Source: Prochlorococcus marinus str. MIT 9313 (GTDB lineage Bacteria; Cyanobacteriota; Cyanobacteriia; PCC-6307; Cyanobiaceae). Taken from it: 64,000 nt of DNA. This document shows positions 1 to 9,205 of this stretch, piece after piece. The stretch's first letter is position 1. Every line of letters begins with the position of its first letter. Location: positions 747,347-811,346 of the forward strand of contig NC_005071.1 of the NCBI RefSeq assembly GCF_000011485.1, in the 5' to 3' direction. The notes under the pieces are model-generated. The model did not search any database. It was not told the origin of the DNA and saw only the letters and a program-made list of their open reading frames with translations. Position numbers and translations under genes: made by a program.

Positions 1-664
1 CAACTGGAAGTGTAAGGAGATCAGCTCGACTAATCCAGGTCAATGCGATTGGATATTCATTCCAGGAGAAGAGAAAGACCAAGATGGCAGTGCTTGCGGT
101 TGCAGGACCGATTAGGGGAATCAATACCCAGCGCAATCTCTGCCATAAGTCAAAACCTTCAAGCCTCGCGGCTTCTTCTAGTTCAGAAGGTAGATCGCGG
201 AAGGCTGATAAAAGCAACAACACAGCCAACGGCATAGATAAGCCTGCATAGGGAAAACTGAGCGCAAGCAGATTGTTTCCGAGGTTGAAACTCCTTGCAA
301 GTTCTAATAACGCCAAAAAAAGCAGAACATATGGAAATAGAGCTGCACCAAGCAGTATAAGTTTTGCCGTTCTGGCAATATTTTGCGAGACCCTTGAAAG
401 AGAATAGGCGGCTGGAATAGCAATCAGTAGGGTTAATCCTGTTGAGCTAATGCCAACGATGACACTGTTCAATAGATAACGCCAGAAGGGAGGGTTGGCT
501 GTCAATACCTGGCGATAGTTGTCAAGTGTCCAACGCTGATTATGCTCAGCCAATGGTTGTAGAAGAGCTTCATGGGTGCAAAAAGATGTATAGAGCTGCC
601 AAAGCAGAGGTGCTAAAGACCAAAGCAGGAGAACAATGATCCAAAGATTTCGCTGACGCATCAT
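1..664 (-). CDS. ggtD: Sugar/osmolyte ABC transporter permease, MalG/GgtD type (partial, runs off left edge)
   Basis: Inner-membrane permease of a carbohydrate-type ABC importer. The minus-strand frame is open from an ATG at 664 (second in-frame ATG at 661) to the window edge, about 220 codons, so the C-terminus is missing. It starts with one hydrophobic segment, has a long extracytoplasmic loop, then several membrane segments. The ATPase-contact (EAA) loop is seen as EEAARLEGFDLWQ followed by RLRWVLIPL, which is typical of MalG-type subunits. The start overlaps the stop of the upstream permease as ATGA, so the genes are translationally coupled. The binding protein-permease-permease order matches the cyanobacterial glucosylglycerol importer GgtBCD. 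The ggt name is inferred from gene order and taxon, and another sugar could be the substrate. Confidence 0.75.
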   Translation of the reverse strand, partial: MMRQRNLWIIVLLLWSLAPLLWQLYTSFCTHEALLQPLAEHNQRWTLDNYRQVLTANPPFWRYLLNSVIVGISSTGLTLLIAIPAAYSLSRVSQNIARTAKLILLGAALFPYVLLFLALLELARSFNLGNNLLALSFPYAGLSMPLAVLLLLSAFRDLPSELEEAARLEGFDLWQRLRWVLIPLIGPATASTAILVFLFSWNEYPIALTWISRADLLTLPV

Positions 665-1527
665 TTCATTGCCTCTCGCCAATGGCTGGCCTGGTTGATG
701 ATCAGCCAAACAAGCAGACAGGCAATAACAAGTAGAAGAAACCCGCTGATCATTACAGTGGAGCTATAGCCAAAATCTAGGAATCTCATTGCGTTTAAAT
801 AAGCATATAAAGCAAGGCTTTCCGTGCTTCCTGCCGGCCCCCCACCAGTCATCACCTGAATCAAGTCGAAAACGCCGAAGGCCTGCGCAAGGCGAAATAA
901 AAGACTAAGGAGTAAATAAGGTTGCAAGAGCGGCAAGGTGATCTTAAATAGTGCGGCTCGTGGATGGCCACCTTCGAGATAGAAAGCTTCGTAGAGATCA
1001 TTGGGAATAGTTTGCAAGCCAGCCAAAAGAATCAGAGCAGCAAATGGCGTGGTCTTCCATACATCACCAACAACCGTGGCCAGCCAGGTGATATATGGAT
1101 TCGAGAGGATGTTTAGAGGTTGTAGTCCAATCAGTTCTGTGAACTGCTCAATAGGTCCGTAAGGTGTATTAAAGATCCAACGCCAGCCAAGAGCCATCAC
1201 AGTCGTTGGCAGAGCCCATGGGAGCAAACTGATTGCCCTTACAACACCTCGACCCCGCCAATGCTGATCGAGTAAGAGGGCTATAGCTATAGCAAGTAAT
1301 AGTTCTAGGCTGACTGAAACTGTTGCGAAGCGGGCTGTCTGATAGGTGTCTTGCCAGAAGCGTTGGTCGTGCAGTAGACGAAGCCAATTCGCACCATGAT
1401 TAGGAATCGCAACTAAGCCTGTGAGGACTGAATCAGCATGGAAGCTCAACCAGGAATAACGCAGTAGAGGAATACCAAAGACCAAGGCAATTAATAGAGC
1501 TGCCGGCAATAGAAGCAATTGGATCAT
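661..1527 (-). CDS. ggtC: Sugar/osmolyte ABC transporter permease, MalF/GgtC type
   Basis: Second permease of the same importer, 288 residues with about six membrane segments. The EAA loop lies at about residues 179-200 (YEAFYLEGGHPRAALF), with the conserved Gly at 186-187, and the MalF-type motif MTGGGP lies at 226-231. Both place it in the binding-protein-dependent transport permease family. It overlaps the binding-protein gene upstream by 4 bp (1524-1527) and the next permease by 4 bp, so the three form a compact operon. No ATPase gene is visible; in cyanobacterial ggt systems the ATPase (GgtA) is often encoded elsewhere (family knowledge). Uptake of compatible solutes such as glucosylglycerol is the likely role; the exact substrate is not shown by the sequence. 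Confidence 0.8.
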   Translation of the reverse strand: MIQLLLLPAALLIALVFGIPLLRYSWLSFHADSVLTGLVAIPNHGANWLRLLHDQRFWQDTYQTARFATVSVSLELLLAIAIALLLDQHWRGRGVVRAISLLPWALPTTVMALGWRWIFNTPYGPIEQFTELIGLQPLNILSNPYITWLATVVGDVWKTTPFAALILLAGLQTIPNDLYEAFYLEGGHPRAALFKITLPLLQPYLLLSLLFRLAQAFGVFDLIQVMTGGGPAGSTESLALYAYLNAMRFLDFGYSSTVMISGFLLLVIACLLVWLIINQASHWREAMK

Positions 1528-2792
1528 TTAGTTTCTCTTGCCGCCATAAGAATCTTCTCGGTGTTTGCTTGGGCGTTGGCCATTGCATCGCTAACACTGG
1601 ATTGGCCTGTTAAAATCGAACTAAGATTTCGTTGTAATACATCACTAATCTGTGCATAAAGAGGAGTTGATGGACGTTCATCAGTGCTTTCTAGGGCTTT
1701 AGCAAGCTCCGGAAGAATTTGTGACTTTGAGAGCAGCTCTTGGTCTTTGAATAGTTCAACTTTGGTTGGCGTATAACTTTCGTTCAAGAACAGTGTTTTT
1801 TGTGCAGATGTTGAAGTGAGGAAGGCAATTGCCTCTGCTGCTGCTTGAGGGTTCGATGAGCCCTTGAGGATCGAGAAGCCCCAGCTGCCTAGGGTTGATG
1901 TGGATCGATTGCCAGCGGAAGCAACCATCGTGGTTACGCCAACATTGCCTCTAACATCGCTGTTAGGCTTCTGAAGTTCTCCCCAGGCATAAGGCCAGTT
2001 ACGCATTAGCGCAACATCTCCAGACTTAAACGCTTGTAGAGCTTCATTTTCTGCATAGTTGATCACTGCTTTGGGGCTTGCTCCACTGAGAATCAGTTCA
2101 CGCAACCAACTTGCAGCCTTAAGACTTGCGGAGCTGTCGAGGCCAACATTATCGGTTTCTGGTTCAAGCCATTGCCCTCCAAATCCGTCAAGAACTTCTA
2201 GAAATACACAACTTAGGCCTTCATATTGACGGCCTTGCCAGACATAGCCATTAGCAACACGACCTTCTTTTTGGAGTTTAAGACTAACTTTAATAAGTTC
2301 CTCAGGGGTACGCGGTGGTTTATTCATCAAATCAGTCCGCCAATAAAGCAATCCCATGTCCGCCACAAGCGGCCATCGATACAGTTTCCCGTCGAAATTA
2401 TTTCCAAGCATTGCCCCCGGAGCAATGGAATCAATCTTTTGTTGGTCGATCCATGGATCCAAGGGAATAAGCCATCCTGCGGCGGCGTATTTCGGCAACC
2501 AAGTTACATCAATTAAAAGTGCATCGAATGGACTTTTACCTAAAAGCAGACTGCTGATGGCTAAATCAGATACGGCTTCTGTTTCAAGTGGACCTCGAGT
2601 CACCCGTAGTTGGATCCTGCCATGATGATCTTTGTTGAATTGTTGTACCAGATCAGTTGTTGACTCAGCAAATGGAGCTGGCATCAAGATATTGATCTGA
2701 ATAGGGCGAGTACTCAGGGCCCAACTTGCAAATAGTGCGACACTGCTCAAAGAGAATAGAAGAGCTATCTTCGTAAATATCCTTCTCTTCAT
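1524..2792 (-). CDS. ggtB: Periplasmic sugar/osmolyte-binding protein, family 1 (GgtB-like)
   Basis: A 422-residue extracellular solute-binding protein. The N-terminus MKRRIFTKIALLFSLSS has basic residues followed by a hydrophobic stretch to about residue 27, consistent with a signal peptide or membrane anchor; no lipobox Cys is seen. The body shows family-1 features: an early domain beginning INILMPAP, the segment GKLYRWPLVADMGLLYWRTDL near the middle of the N-lobe, and ALMRNWPYAWGE near 260-275, which is characteristic of trehalose/maltose/glucosylglycerol binders. It is first in the operon, and its promoter should lie in the 200-bp gap before rpmB. The assignment to glucosylglycerol rather than trehalose or sucrose is inference. 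Confidence 0.78.
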   Translation of the reverse strand: MKRRIFTKIALLFSLSSVALFASWALSTRPIQINILMPAPFAESTTDLVQQFNKDHHGRIQLRVTRGPLETEAVSDLAISSLLLGKSPFDALLIDVTWLPKYAAAGWLIPLDPWIDQQKIDSIAPGAMLGNNFDGKLYRWPLVADMGLLYWRTDLMNKPPRTPEELIKVSLKLQKEGRVANGYVWQGRQYEGLSCVFLEVLDGFGGQWLEPETDNVGLDSSASLKAASWLRELILSGASPKAVINYAENEALQAFKSGDVALMRNWPYAWGELQKPNSDVRGNVGVTTMVASAGNRSTSTLGSWGFSILKGSSNPQAAAEAIAFLTSTSAQKTLFLNESYTPTKVELFKDQELLSKSQILPELAKALESTDERPSTPLYAQISDVLQRNLSSILTGQSSVSDAMANAQANTEKILMAARETK

Positions 2793-2906
2793 GGCTGCGT
2801 TGCTTCTATTTTATCAACCAAACTTTTCATTTGCTCTTCTCCACAATATTTGACTGCGTATGAGTCGACACTAGCAGTAGTTATCACATGGTTATTTTCT
2901 GGAGTT

Positions 2907-2920
2907 CTAAGCATGCTTAG
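2907..2920. repeat. 14-bp perfect palindrome upstream of the sugar-transporter operon
   Basis: The sequence CTAAGCATGCTTAG is a perfect palindrome about 115 bp upstream of the binding-protein start, inside the 200-bp spacer between rpmB and the transporter operon. It is followed on the plus strand by CATTTTTT, but no plus-strand gene ends here, so an operator is as likely as a terminator. No regulator is identified. Confidence 0.3.
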
Positions 2921-2991
2921 CATTTTTTCAGACAACTTAATGCCATGCTCCAGCATCTTGATGGTAACTAGTTTGCTAAATGATTTAGGGA

Positions 2992-3228
2992 TTAGATCTT
3001 GTTCAGGTCAATCCCTAACGATTTGGCATAGACACCGAGACCTTTTTTTTGGATGGTTTTCAGTGCACGGGTGCTTACACGAAGTTTCAACCAACGGTTC
3101 CCTTCAGCCCACCAGAGGCGCCGCTGTTGCAGGTTGGCCTGTTGCAGCTTCTTTGTGCGGATGTGGGAATGGCTCACAGCCATGCCGTTGTTGGCGCGAG
3201 TTCCAGTGAGCTGACACACCCGGGACAT
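2992..3228 (-). CDS. rpmB: 50S ribosomal protein L28
   Basis: A 78-residue basic protein of the large ribosomal subunit. The start [20 protein letters not shown] and the internal [20 protein letters not shown] segment are the conserved L28 signature (CxxTGK/R..G..vShs, then R.w....r..rlrvs...lr). Length is normal for bacterial L28. It is the last gene of a minus-strand series after htpG, with 66 bp between them. A run of eight A in the coding strand encodes part of the QKKG segment near residue 62; the frame is intact. Confidence 0.96.
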   Translation of the reverse strand: MSRVCQLTGTRANNGMAVSHSHIRTKKLQQANLQQRRLWWAEGNRWLKLRVSTRALKTIQKKGLGVYAKSLGIDLNKI

Positions 3229-3294
3229 GTCTTGATCCTCTACAGAGCTAGGGCGCTTAACCCAAACTAATATTTTATCAAATCCACCTTTCCT

Positions 3295-5214
3295 TTAAAA
3301 AGCTCGATCCATCAGCTGTCCCATCAACACAGCACTACGGCTTTGGAATCCAGCAAGTTCATTGGGCTCCAAACCTCCTACACCGAGGCGAGCCATGTCG
3401 TATAGGTGACGGGCTAAGCCTTGTGCCAAGGATTCGGTTGGAGACACACCTGAAGTGCTGACCAGCACGGATCCAGATTTGAGTTTCAAAAGTCCTTCGA
3501 CAAGTGGATGACGACGATTGACAAGAAGGACATGATGCTCGGGAAGACCTGGCAGCCTTTGATCCATGAGGGCTCCAATGTCGTTCATACGTCGCATCTG
3601 TTCTGGCAGCAAAATCATTGCGGGAGGTGCGTTATCTCCCTTAAGTGCTTGTACTTGTATGGTGACCTTGTCGTTATTAAGTGATTGCTTCATTAGAGTT
3701 CTAAGGCTTTCAGACTTGGTCTCTCCTTCCTGGTCAGTTAGTTCAGGTTTGTCCTCTTTAAGAGTGTCATCCAATTCGGCATCAACGCGCTGGAATCGGA
3801 GATCGTCATGACGCGCTTCAAGCCATGGAAGGAATTGGCTGTCTATAAACGTTTCGGTTTTAAGAATTTCAGCCCCCTGTGAAGTCCATAAGCTGAGGGC
3901 ACTCGCTTGGGCAACTTCATCCGTGCAGTAAAGAATGCGATTGTTGGCTTCTGTACTCAGACGACTTTTGTATCCACTCAGCGTAGTGAAGGCTTTTTCC
4001 CCACAAGGAATTGGATCTGGAGTGCCCCCATCTGTTTCTTTTGAAGCCAGAGCAGTCGTACCAAATAGGATTAGATCGGCAACTTGATCAGCAAACTTTT
4101 CATCTTCCATTGATCCTATTTTGACGAATGGTGCTAACGCATCCCATGCTTCAGCATAGAAAAGAGGTTGTTCAGCCTTTAATCCTCGCAGACGATCGGC
4201 AACTTTCTTTGCAACAAAATTCCCAATAGATCTAACACGTCTGTCTGTTTGTAATGCGCTACGACTGACATTAAGTGGAATGTCAGGTGAGTCGATCACA
4301 CCTCTTAGGGGAAGAAGGTAGTGTGGTACTACTTCTTTAATTGAATCACTGACAAATACTTGATTGCAGTAGAGTTTTATCTCACCTTTTTCCCAATCTG
4401 CGCGACCACCAATTCGAGGGAAATAGAGAATACCCTGAAGGTTATAGGGGTAATCAGTATTTAGGTGCACCCAAAGAAGAGGATCACCTTGGAATGGATA
4501 TAGATAATTATAGAGTTCGATATACTCCTGATCAGTGATTTCTCTTGGGTTGCGCCTCCAAAGAGGATTTCGCTTATTGATTGACTCGCCTTCGAGTTTT
4601 ACCTCAACAGGCATAAAGTCACAGTATTTTGTGATCAGAGTACGGATTCGACTTGGCTCGATGTATTCCAACTCTTCATCCATAAGATGAAGGATGACAT
4701 CGGTTCCTGCTTCATTGCGTTCGGCTTCTTGGATGTTAAATCTTGGTGAGCCATCACAGCTCCAACGAATAGCTTTACTCTCGGAACAAGCAGACTTAGT
4801 GACTAGCTCTACATGCTTCGATACCATGAATGAAGAATAAAAACCTAGCCCAAAATGACCAATGATTCCGTCACTTTCCTGCTTGTATTTTTCAAGGAAG
4901 TCTTCTGCACTTGAGAAGGCAACCTGATTAATGTATTTCTTAACCTCATCGGTTGTCATGCCGATTCCGTTGTCAGAGATAGTGAGTGTCTTTGCTTCTC
5001 GGTCAATCTTGATATCAATAACTCCTTCTTCAGCTTCAGTGCAGTCACCTGCTATGGCTGCCATGCGTCTTTTGCTTATTGCATCGACGCCATTGCTGAC
5101 TAGCTCTCTCAAGAAAACCTCGTGGCCGGAATAAACGGCTTTCTTGATGATCGGGAAAATATTCTCGGTGTGAATCTGGATTTGACCTTCTTCCAGCACA
5201 GTCATTGGTTTCAC
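3295..5214 (-). CDS. htpG: Molecular chaperone HtpG (bacterial Hsp90)
   Basis: A 639-residue Hsp90-family ATP-dependent chaperone of the cytosol. The N-terminal GHKL ATPase motifs are present: ELVSNGVDA at 37-45 (Mg/ATP-binding Glu and Asn), DNGIGM at 81-86, and GHFGLGFYSSF at 119-129 (ATP lid). The middle domain has the NVSRSALQ-type segment (LNVSRSALQTDRRVR) that carries the catalytic Arg region. The C-terminal dimerisation part is present and there is no eukaryotic MEEVD tail. Length fits E. coli HtpG (624). It lies 81 bp downstream of a ferredoxin gene on the same strand. Cyanobacterial HtpG is known for roles in heat, cold and oxidative stress; regulation is not visible here. Confidence 0.97.
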   Translation of the reverse strand: MKPMTVLEEGQIQIHTENIFPIIKKAVYSGHEVFLRELVSNGVDAISKRRMAAIAGDCTEAEEGVIDIKIDREAKTLTISDNGIGMTTDEVKKYINQVAFSSAEDFLEKYKQESDGIIGHFGLGFYSSFMVSKHVELVTKSACSESKAIRWSCDGSPRFNIQEAERNEAGTDVILHLMDEELEYIEPSRIRTLITKYCDFMPVEVKLEGESINKRNPLWRRNPREITDQEYIELYNYLYPFQGDPLLWVHLNTDYPYNLQGILYFPRIGGRADWEKGEIKLYCNQVFVSDSIKEVVPHYLLPLRGVIDSPDIPLNVSRSALQTDRRVRSIGNFVAKKVADRLRGLKAEQPLFYAEAWDALAPFVKIGSMEDEKFADQVADLILFGTTALASKETDGGTPDPIPCGEKAFTTLSGYKSRLSTEANNRILYCTDEVAQASALSLWTSQGAEILKTETFIDSQFLPWLEARHDDLRFQRVDAELDDTLKEDKPELTDQEGETKSESLRTLMKQSLNNDKVTIQVQALKGDNAPPAMILLPEQMRRMNDIGALMDQRLPGLPEHHVLLVNRRHPLVEGLLKLKSGSVLVSTSGVSPTESLAQGLARHLYDMARLGVGGLEPNELAGFQSRSAVLMGQLMDRAF

Positions 5215-5295
5215 TGTTTAGGATTTGACCTTAGGTAGTCTTTGCCTCAGTTCTCAAGCTGGTTTTAGGTGGGGTGACCGTACCTAGTGATTAAT

Positions 5296-5520
5296 TCAGC
5301 TGCTTCGCTGTAGGTCCCGTCGCTCCTCGGGAAGGACAGCTCCTTCTACGGGGCAGACCTGGAGGCAGATACCGCAATCAATGCAGATGTCGAAATTAAT
5401 CAAATAGAAATTTCTTCCTTTGTTGTTTTTGCCTTGACCAGGCTGAATGCAGCCGACAGGGCATGCCTGAGCACAGTCAGCAACCCCTTCACATATTTCT
5501 GTCACGATGCTGTGTGGCAT
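5296..5520 (-). CDS. Small 4Fe-4S dicluster-type ferredoxin
   Basis: A 74-residue iron-sulfur protein, probably a soluble electron carrier. The second motif is canonical: C46-x2-C49-x2-C52-x3-C56-P. The first half carries C10, C16, C20-P and C24 with C-x5-C-x3-C-P-x2-C spacing, which resembles the degenerate first motif of seven-iron ferredoxins rather than a standard CxxCxxCxxxCP. The N-terminus MPHSIVTEICEGVADCAQACP is typical of this cyanobacterial group. It sits between hisZ (35-bp gap) and htpG (81-bp gap) on the same strand, so cotranscription is plausible. Which clusters (3Fe or 4Fe) it holds and its redox partner cannot be read from sequence. Confidence 0.88.
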   Translation of the reverse strand: MPHSIVTEICEGVADCAQACPVGCIQPGQGKNNKGRNFYLINFDICIDCGICLQVCPVEGAVLPEERRDLQRSS

Positions 5521-5555
5521 GGCCTTGCAGATCGGACGACGAGACTCTCGAAATC

Positions 5556-6731
5556 CTAATGATCTAACCAGTCCAGTGTGCTACAGCCCCGATCTGATAG
5601 ACGGCTGAAGGCATCTTCACGATCGCGACAGGCTTCAAGTTCAACAACAGCACGCTGGCCCTGCTTGTGCCAGTGACGCTGACGCTTGAGTGCATGTTCC
5701 AGCGTTGCTTGCTCGCCGTAGGCAACAAGGGTTGTTTCCACAGCGTCAGACGCTTTGATCTCTTTGGTCAGCAGTTCACGAATATCGTCTATGGCGAAAC
5801 TAAAGCCTACCCCTGCTGCTTGAAGCCCTTTGGCACCGCAACGAGCTACAAGGTTGTCGTAACGCCCCCCACGAGCAATCACGACAGGTGCAGCATCGCT
5901 TTGACATACCAACTGAAACACCAGCCCGGTGTAGAGCTCAAAATGGGGCTGAAAGGTTGGATCCAGTTGCAGGTCAATCCCCTGATCAGCGGCCAGTGGA
6001 CTCATCTGTTCAAATAGCCTTTGTAGGTTATTGAGTGCTTGTTGAGTTCCAAATAGGCCTGATAAGCGTTCGAGCACGTCTAGTGGTTCACCACGGCACT
6101 CCAAGTGATGGAGGAGGCGCTCGAATTGATCATTCGGCAGTTGCAGGCTTTCAAGAGCAAGGCGGTCATAGTGGATCAATGCTGTTCTTATTTTTTCGCG
6201 TAGATCGTTTTGAAATGGCAGCATGATGAGATCCATTAATGCTGTGTGGCCAACGAGTAAACGTGGCTGGTGTCGTTTACTCAGTTCGAGAGTCTCCACT
6301 GCTGAAAACAGCAGGGAAAGAAGCTCCATTTCCGCATTGATGGGCTCGACCCCGAAGAGCTCTACACCGCTTTGAAGGTTTTCTTCGATGCAAAGGCTTC
6401 CTTCATCAGCAGTACGGCTTTCAAAAATTGTTCCTGCAGCCCATAGCCTCAAGGGACGAGGTCTTTGTTTAAGCCTTGTACAAGCGGCGCGAGCGATTGA
6501 TGCTGTCATCTCTGGTCGTAGACCAAGGGGTTCATCGGCCACCAATCGCACGATGTCCTGACTGGCAATAGCACCACCAGCTTTCAAGGTTTCGAGTCGC
6601 TCGACCCTTGGAGGAGAGACTTCGTCGTAGCCCCATAGTCGATAAACCTCGGCAAGTCGCTGGCTAAGTTTTTGGTTTAGCTCGACCTGCTGGGGGTTCA
6701 GATCGCGAGCACCCGCTGCCGGTTGCAGGGC
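5556..6731 (-). CDS. hisZ: ATP phosphoribosyltransferase regulatory subunit HisZ
   Basis: A histidyl-tRNA-synthetase-like protein that pairs with a short-form HisG in the first step of histidine synthesis. The frame is open from 6806, but the ATG at 6731 ([14 protein letters not shown]) is preferred because it clears the upstream gene end (6757) and gives 391 residues, normal for HisZ. Class II synthetase-fold motifs are recognisable: [34 protein letters not shown] (motif 2 region) and ARGGRYDNL with [10 protein letters not shown] (motif 3 region). The HisRS anticodon-binding domain is absent, which separates HisZ from HisS. A short-form HisG elsewhere in the genome is expected (family knowledge). 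Confidence 0.9.
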   Translation of the reverse strand, partial: ALQPAAGARDLNPQQVELNQKLSQRLAEVYRLWGYDEVSPPRVERLETLKAGGAIASQDIVRLVADEPLGLRPEMTASIARAACTRLKQRPRPLRLWAAGTIFESRTADEGSLCIEENLQSGVELFGVEPINAEMELLSLLFSAVETLELSKRHQPRLLVGHTALMDLIMLPFQNDLREKIRTALIHYDRLALESLQLPNDQFERLLHHLECRGEPLDVLERLSGLFGTQQALNNLQRLFEQMSPLAADQGIDLQLDPTFQPHFELYTGLVFQLVCQSDAAPVVIARGGRYDNLVARCGAKGLQAAGVGFSFAIDDIRELLTKEIKASDAVETTLVAYGEQATLEHALKRQRHWHKQGQRAVVELEACRDREDAFSRLSDRGCSTLDWLDH

Positions 6732-6756
6732 CATCCCTGATTTTCTCGGAGTGACT

Positions 6757-7644
6757 TCAGGATCCCATGCTCCTGAGTTCGGGAGCGCCAAATGAATCCG
6801 CTTCAAGGGGTTTTACTTTGCTGAGTTGATCAACAAGCAGTTTCTGCATTCCAGGCGGACAGGCCAGCACCCTGCCACTATTCAGATCAAATGTGTCACC
6901 GCGGTAATCAGTCACCTTCCCTCCAGCTAGCTCCACCAGGGCTACTCCAGCAGCAAGATCCCATGGAGCAAGACCGCGTTCCCAATAACCATCGAGTCGC
7001 CCAGCAGCCACAAAAGCCATGTCCACTGCTGCTGCACCACCACGTCGCACGCCACGTGTTCGGTGTGTCATCCAGCAGAATTCGGCGTAGTTGTTGTCTA
7101 AGCGGTTTTGCCTGTCATAGGCAAAACCGGTCACAAGCAAGGAATCAACCAGGCTTTTGCATGATGAAACCTTGATCGGTTTTTGATTGCAAAATGCACC
7201 CAGGCTTGGGGCTGCCCAGTAGATCTCATCAAGGAAAGGCACAGCTATGGCGCCAAGGATTGGTGTTTGCCGCCAAGTGAGGCCAATCGAGGTAGCGAAG
7301 AACGGATAGCCATGAGCGAAATTGGTTGTTCCATCTAGTGGGTCAACACACCAACAAAGCGAACCTTGGCCAGAAAATGATCCGCTTTCTTCTGCGAGAA
7401 GGGCAATGTTAGGAGTTTCCTGCTGGAGAAATTCAAGTACACACTTCTCAGCGGCTAGATCTGCATTGGTGACAAGATCGCCAGTTCGCCCCTTGCTTTC
7501 GATGCTTTCAAGATGTCCATAGTGGTCCATCAAAATGGCACCACCACATTCAGAGGCCTTACGCGCTACAGCTGCAAGGCGCGCCAGATCTTCATTGTTC
7601 AAGCCAGCTTGCTCAGCAGCAAGGGTGCAGTTCAGAGGTTTCAA
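6757..7644 (-). CDS. Inositol monophosphatase family protein (SuhB-like)
   Basis: A 295-residue Mg-dependent, lithium-sensitive-type phosphatase. Metal-binding motifs are present: EES at 85-87, DPLDGTTNF at 101-109 (conserved DPxDGTxNF), and the C-terminal [17 protein letters not shown] (WDxAAG) motif. Likely substrates are inositol monophosphate or related sugar phosphates; some family members act on NADP, FBP or histidinol phosphate. Its place directly upstream of hisZ raises the possibility of a histidinol-phosphatase role, but the classic SuhB-type motif does not discriminate. The start [12 protein letters not shown] fits the upstream gap. It is the first gene of the hisZ-ferredoxin-htpG series. 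Confidence 0.85.
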   Translation of the reverse strand: MKPLNCTLAAEQAGLNNEDLARLAAVARKASECGGAILMDHYGHLESIESKGRTGDLVTNADLAAEKCVLEFLQQETPNIALLAEESGSFSGQGSLCWCVDPLDGTTNFAHGYPFFATSIGLTWRQTPILGAIAVPFLDEIYWAAPSLGAFCNQKPIKVSSCKSLVDSLLVTGFAYDRQNRLDNNYAEFCWMTHRTRGVRRGGAAAVDMAFVAAGRLDGYWERGLAPWDLAAGVALVELAGGKVTDYRGDTFDLNSGRVLACPPGMQKLLVDQLSKVKPLEADSFGAPELRSMGS

Positions 7645-7888
7645 GCTTCACTACCCATCAATTTGGTATGCCATCAGGAATTTATAGATTGAATGATCCT
7701 CTGAACCCCAGTCCATAGAGCGTGTCTTGTTCCTGCGTTTCCGTTTCCGTTTCCAGTGGAGTGATTGCTTTGTGCTCACAAAGTTAGGTCATCTCCTTTG
7801 TCGCTAGTGGACTGGGATTCTGTTTTTTGGTGTCATGTATGGGTCTACTGGAGAGCCCTGCTACATTCACGAGGGCCTGAAAGCCGCT

Positions 7889-7975
7889 GGAGAGGTGGCC
7901 GAGTGGTCGAAGGCGCAGCACTGGAAATGCTGTATAGGGGCAACTCTATCGAGGGTTCGAATCCCTCCCTCTCCG
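7889..7975 (+). tRNA. tRNA-Ser (anticodon GGA)
   Basis: An 87-nt class II tRNA. The acceptor GGAGAGG pairs with CCTCTCC at 7968-7974, discriminator G at 7975. The anticodon stem CAGCA/TGCTG encloses CTGGAAA, giving anticodon GGA. A long variable arm follows (around 7933-7950), as expected for serine. The T-loop GGTTCGAATCC is intact. CCA is not encoded. No other tRNA is present in the window. Confidence 0.97.
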
Positions 7976-7980
7976 TTTCA

Positions 7981-8024
7981 AAGGAAGTCTGATACCGTCT
8001 GATTCGGTATGGGCTTCCTTTTGG
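7981..8024 (+). terminator. Rho-independent terminator after tRNA-Ser
   Basis: The arms AAGGAAG (7981-7987) and CTTCCTT (8014-8020) enclose a second pairing, ATACCG with CGGTAT, giving a long bulged hairpin that ends in TTTT. It starts 6 bp after the tRNA, so it probably ends the tRNA transcript. Confidence 0.65.
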
Positions 8025-8318
8025 AACGCTTTTATAGAAGTCGTTTTCGGGCATTTTCGGGCTGTCCTCCGTCTGATGCAATCTCATTGTGTATGACTGG
8101 TTTTTTGTTTTTTATGCGAAGCGTGTCGGCACGAAGACCAAGGCGTTTATGCACGGGCCGCCAAAATTAGGTAATCGATGTCGTTCACCTTTGGTATTAA
8201 TGCCTTGTTTTAAAGGGTGCTTTAATTTTATTTGGTTCTAGAGAATAGCTAATAGCTATTAATCGCAACTACACATCTAGCTATAAACTTTGCATCTTTA
8301 ATAAATACCATCATACCT

Positions 8319-9137
8319 TCAACCAAAGCGGCCGGATATATAATTCTGAGTAGCCTCCTGAGCAGGTGAATGGAAGATTTTCTCTGTTTCATTGAACTCA
8401 ACAAGATAACCAACTTTTCCTGATCCACCTTCTTGTACCTCAGCATTGAAGAAAGCTGTGAAATCACTAACTCGAACAGCCTGTTGCATATTATGAGTGA
8501 CAATTACAATCGTAAATCTATTTTTTAACTCATGCATTGTCTCTTCAATTTTAAGTGTAGAAATAGGATCAAGGGCTGAACAGGGTTCATCCATTAGAAT
8601 CACTTCTGGTTCAATAGCGATTGTCCTAGCTATGCATAGCCTTTGTTGCTGGCCACCTGATAGAGAACATCCGCTTTCTTTAAGCTTATCCTTGCATTCA
8701 TCCCATACAGCTGCTTGACGAAGTGAGCGTTCAACAAGCTCATTCATATCACCTTTATATCCATTAATTCTTGCTCCAAATGCAATATTTTCATAGATGC
8801 TTTTAGGGAATGGATTGGGTTGCTGAAATACCATCCCGATGCGTCGGCGTACCTCAACTGGATCGATATTTGGGGAATACAAGTCGTCTCCATCAAACAT
8901 CACTCGACCTGTAAGAGAACATCCTTCTATCAAATCGTTCATACGATTTAGAGATCGCAGAATTGTTGATTTACCACATCCAGATGGTCCGATTAAAGCT
9001 GTAATTTTGCCGCGGGGTATCTCGCAGTAAACATGTCGTACTGCTTCAAATTCATTGTAACTTATAGTGACGTTCTGAAGTGATATGCAGGGATCAGTTG
9101 AAATCTGCTTTGGCCGAGGAGAGGAAGTGGCTGTCAT
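8319..9137 (-). CDS. pstB: Phosphate ABC transporter ATP-binding protein PstB
   Basis: A 272-residue cytoplasmic ATPase of the high-affinity phosphate importer. Walker A GPSGCGKS is at 50-57, the Q-loop in [12 protein letters not shown] near 103-114, the ABC signature LSGGQQQR at 159-166, Walker B VILMDEP at 179-185, and the switch His in VIVTHNM. The QQPNPFP and [19 protein letters not shown] segments are diagnostic of PstB. It follows pstA by 68 bp at the 3' end of a pstC-pstA-pstB operon. No pstS binding-protein gene is in this window. Induction by phosphate starvation through PhoB is expected for the family. Confidence 0.97.
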
Positions 9138-9205
9138 GGATCAGCGCGCGATTAATAATGAAGGCAATTCAGTCGTCAAGATAAAAACAGTCTTGTGTAA
9201 GTGAC

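Noticed and set aside
43-237. 64-codon plus-strand ORF at the left edge
   Set aside because: It is antisense to a clear ABC permease with an EAA loop and has no protein-like composition.
3040-3060. Run of eight T (A8 in rpmB) as a terminator or frameshift site
   Set aside because: It lies inside intact rpmB; no hairpin precedes it and the reading frame is normal.
2850-3209. 119-codon plus-strand ORF across the rpmB region
   Set aside because: It is antisense to rpmB, which is unambiguous, and shows no domain.
7845-8087. 80-codon minus-strand ORF over the tRNA-Ser
   Set aside because: It covers the tRNA and its terminator on the opposite strand; no coding signal.
8249-8503. 84-codon minus-strand ORF at the pstB end
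   Set aside because: It shares the strand but not the frame with pstB and adds only low-complexity residues beyond the stop.
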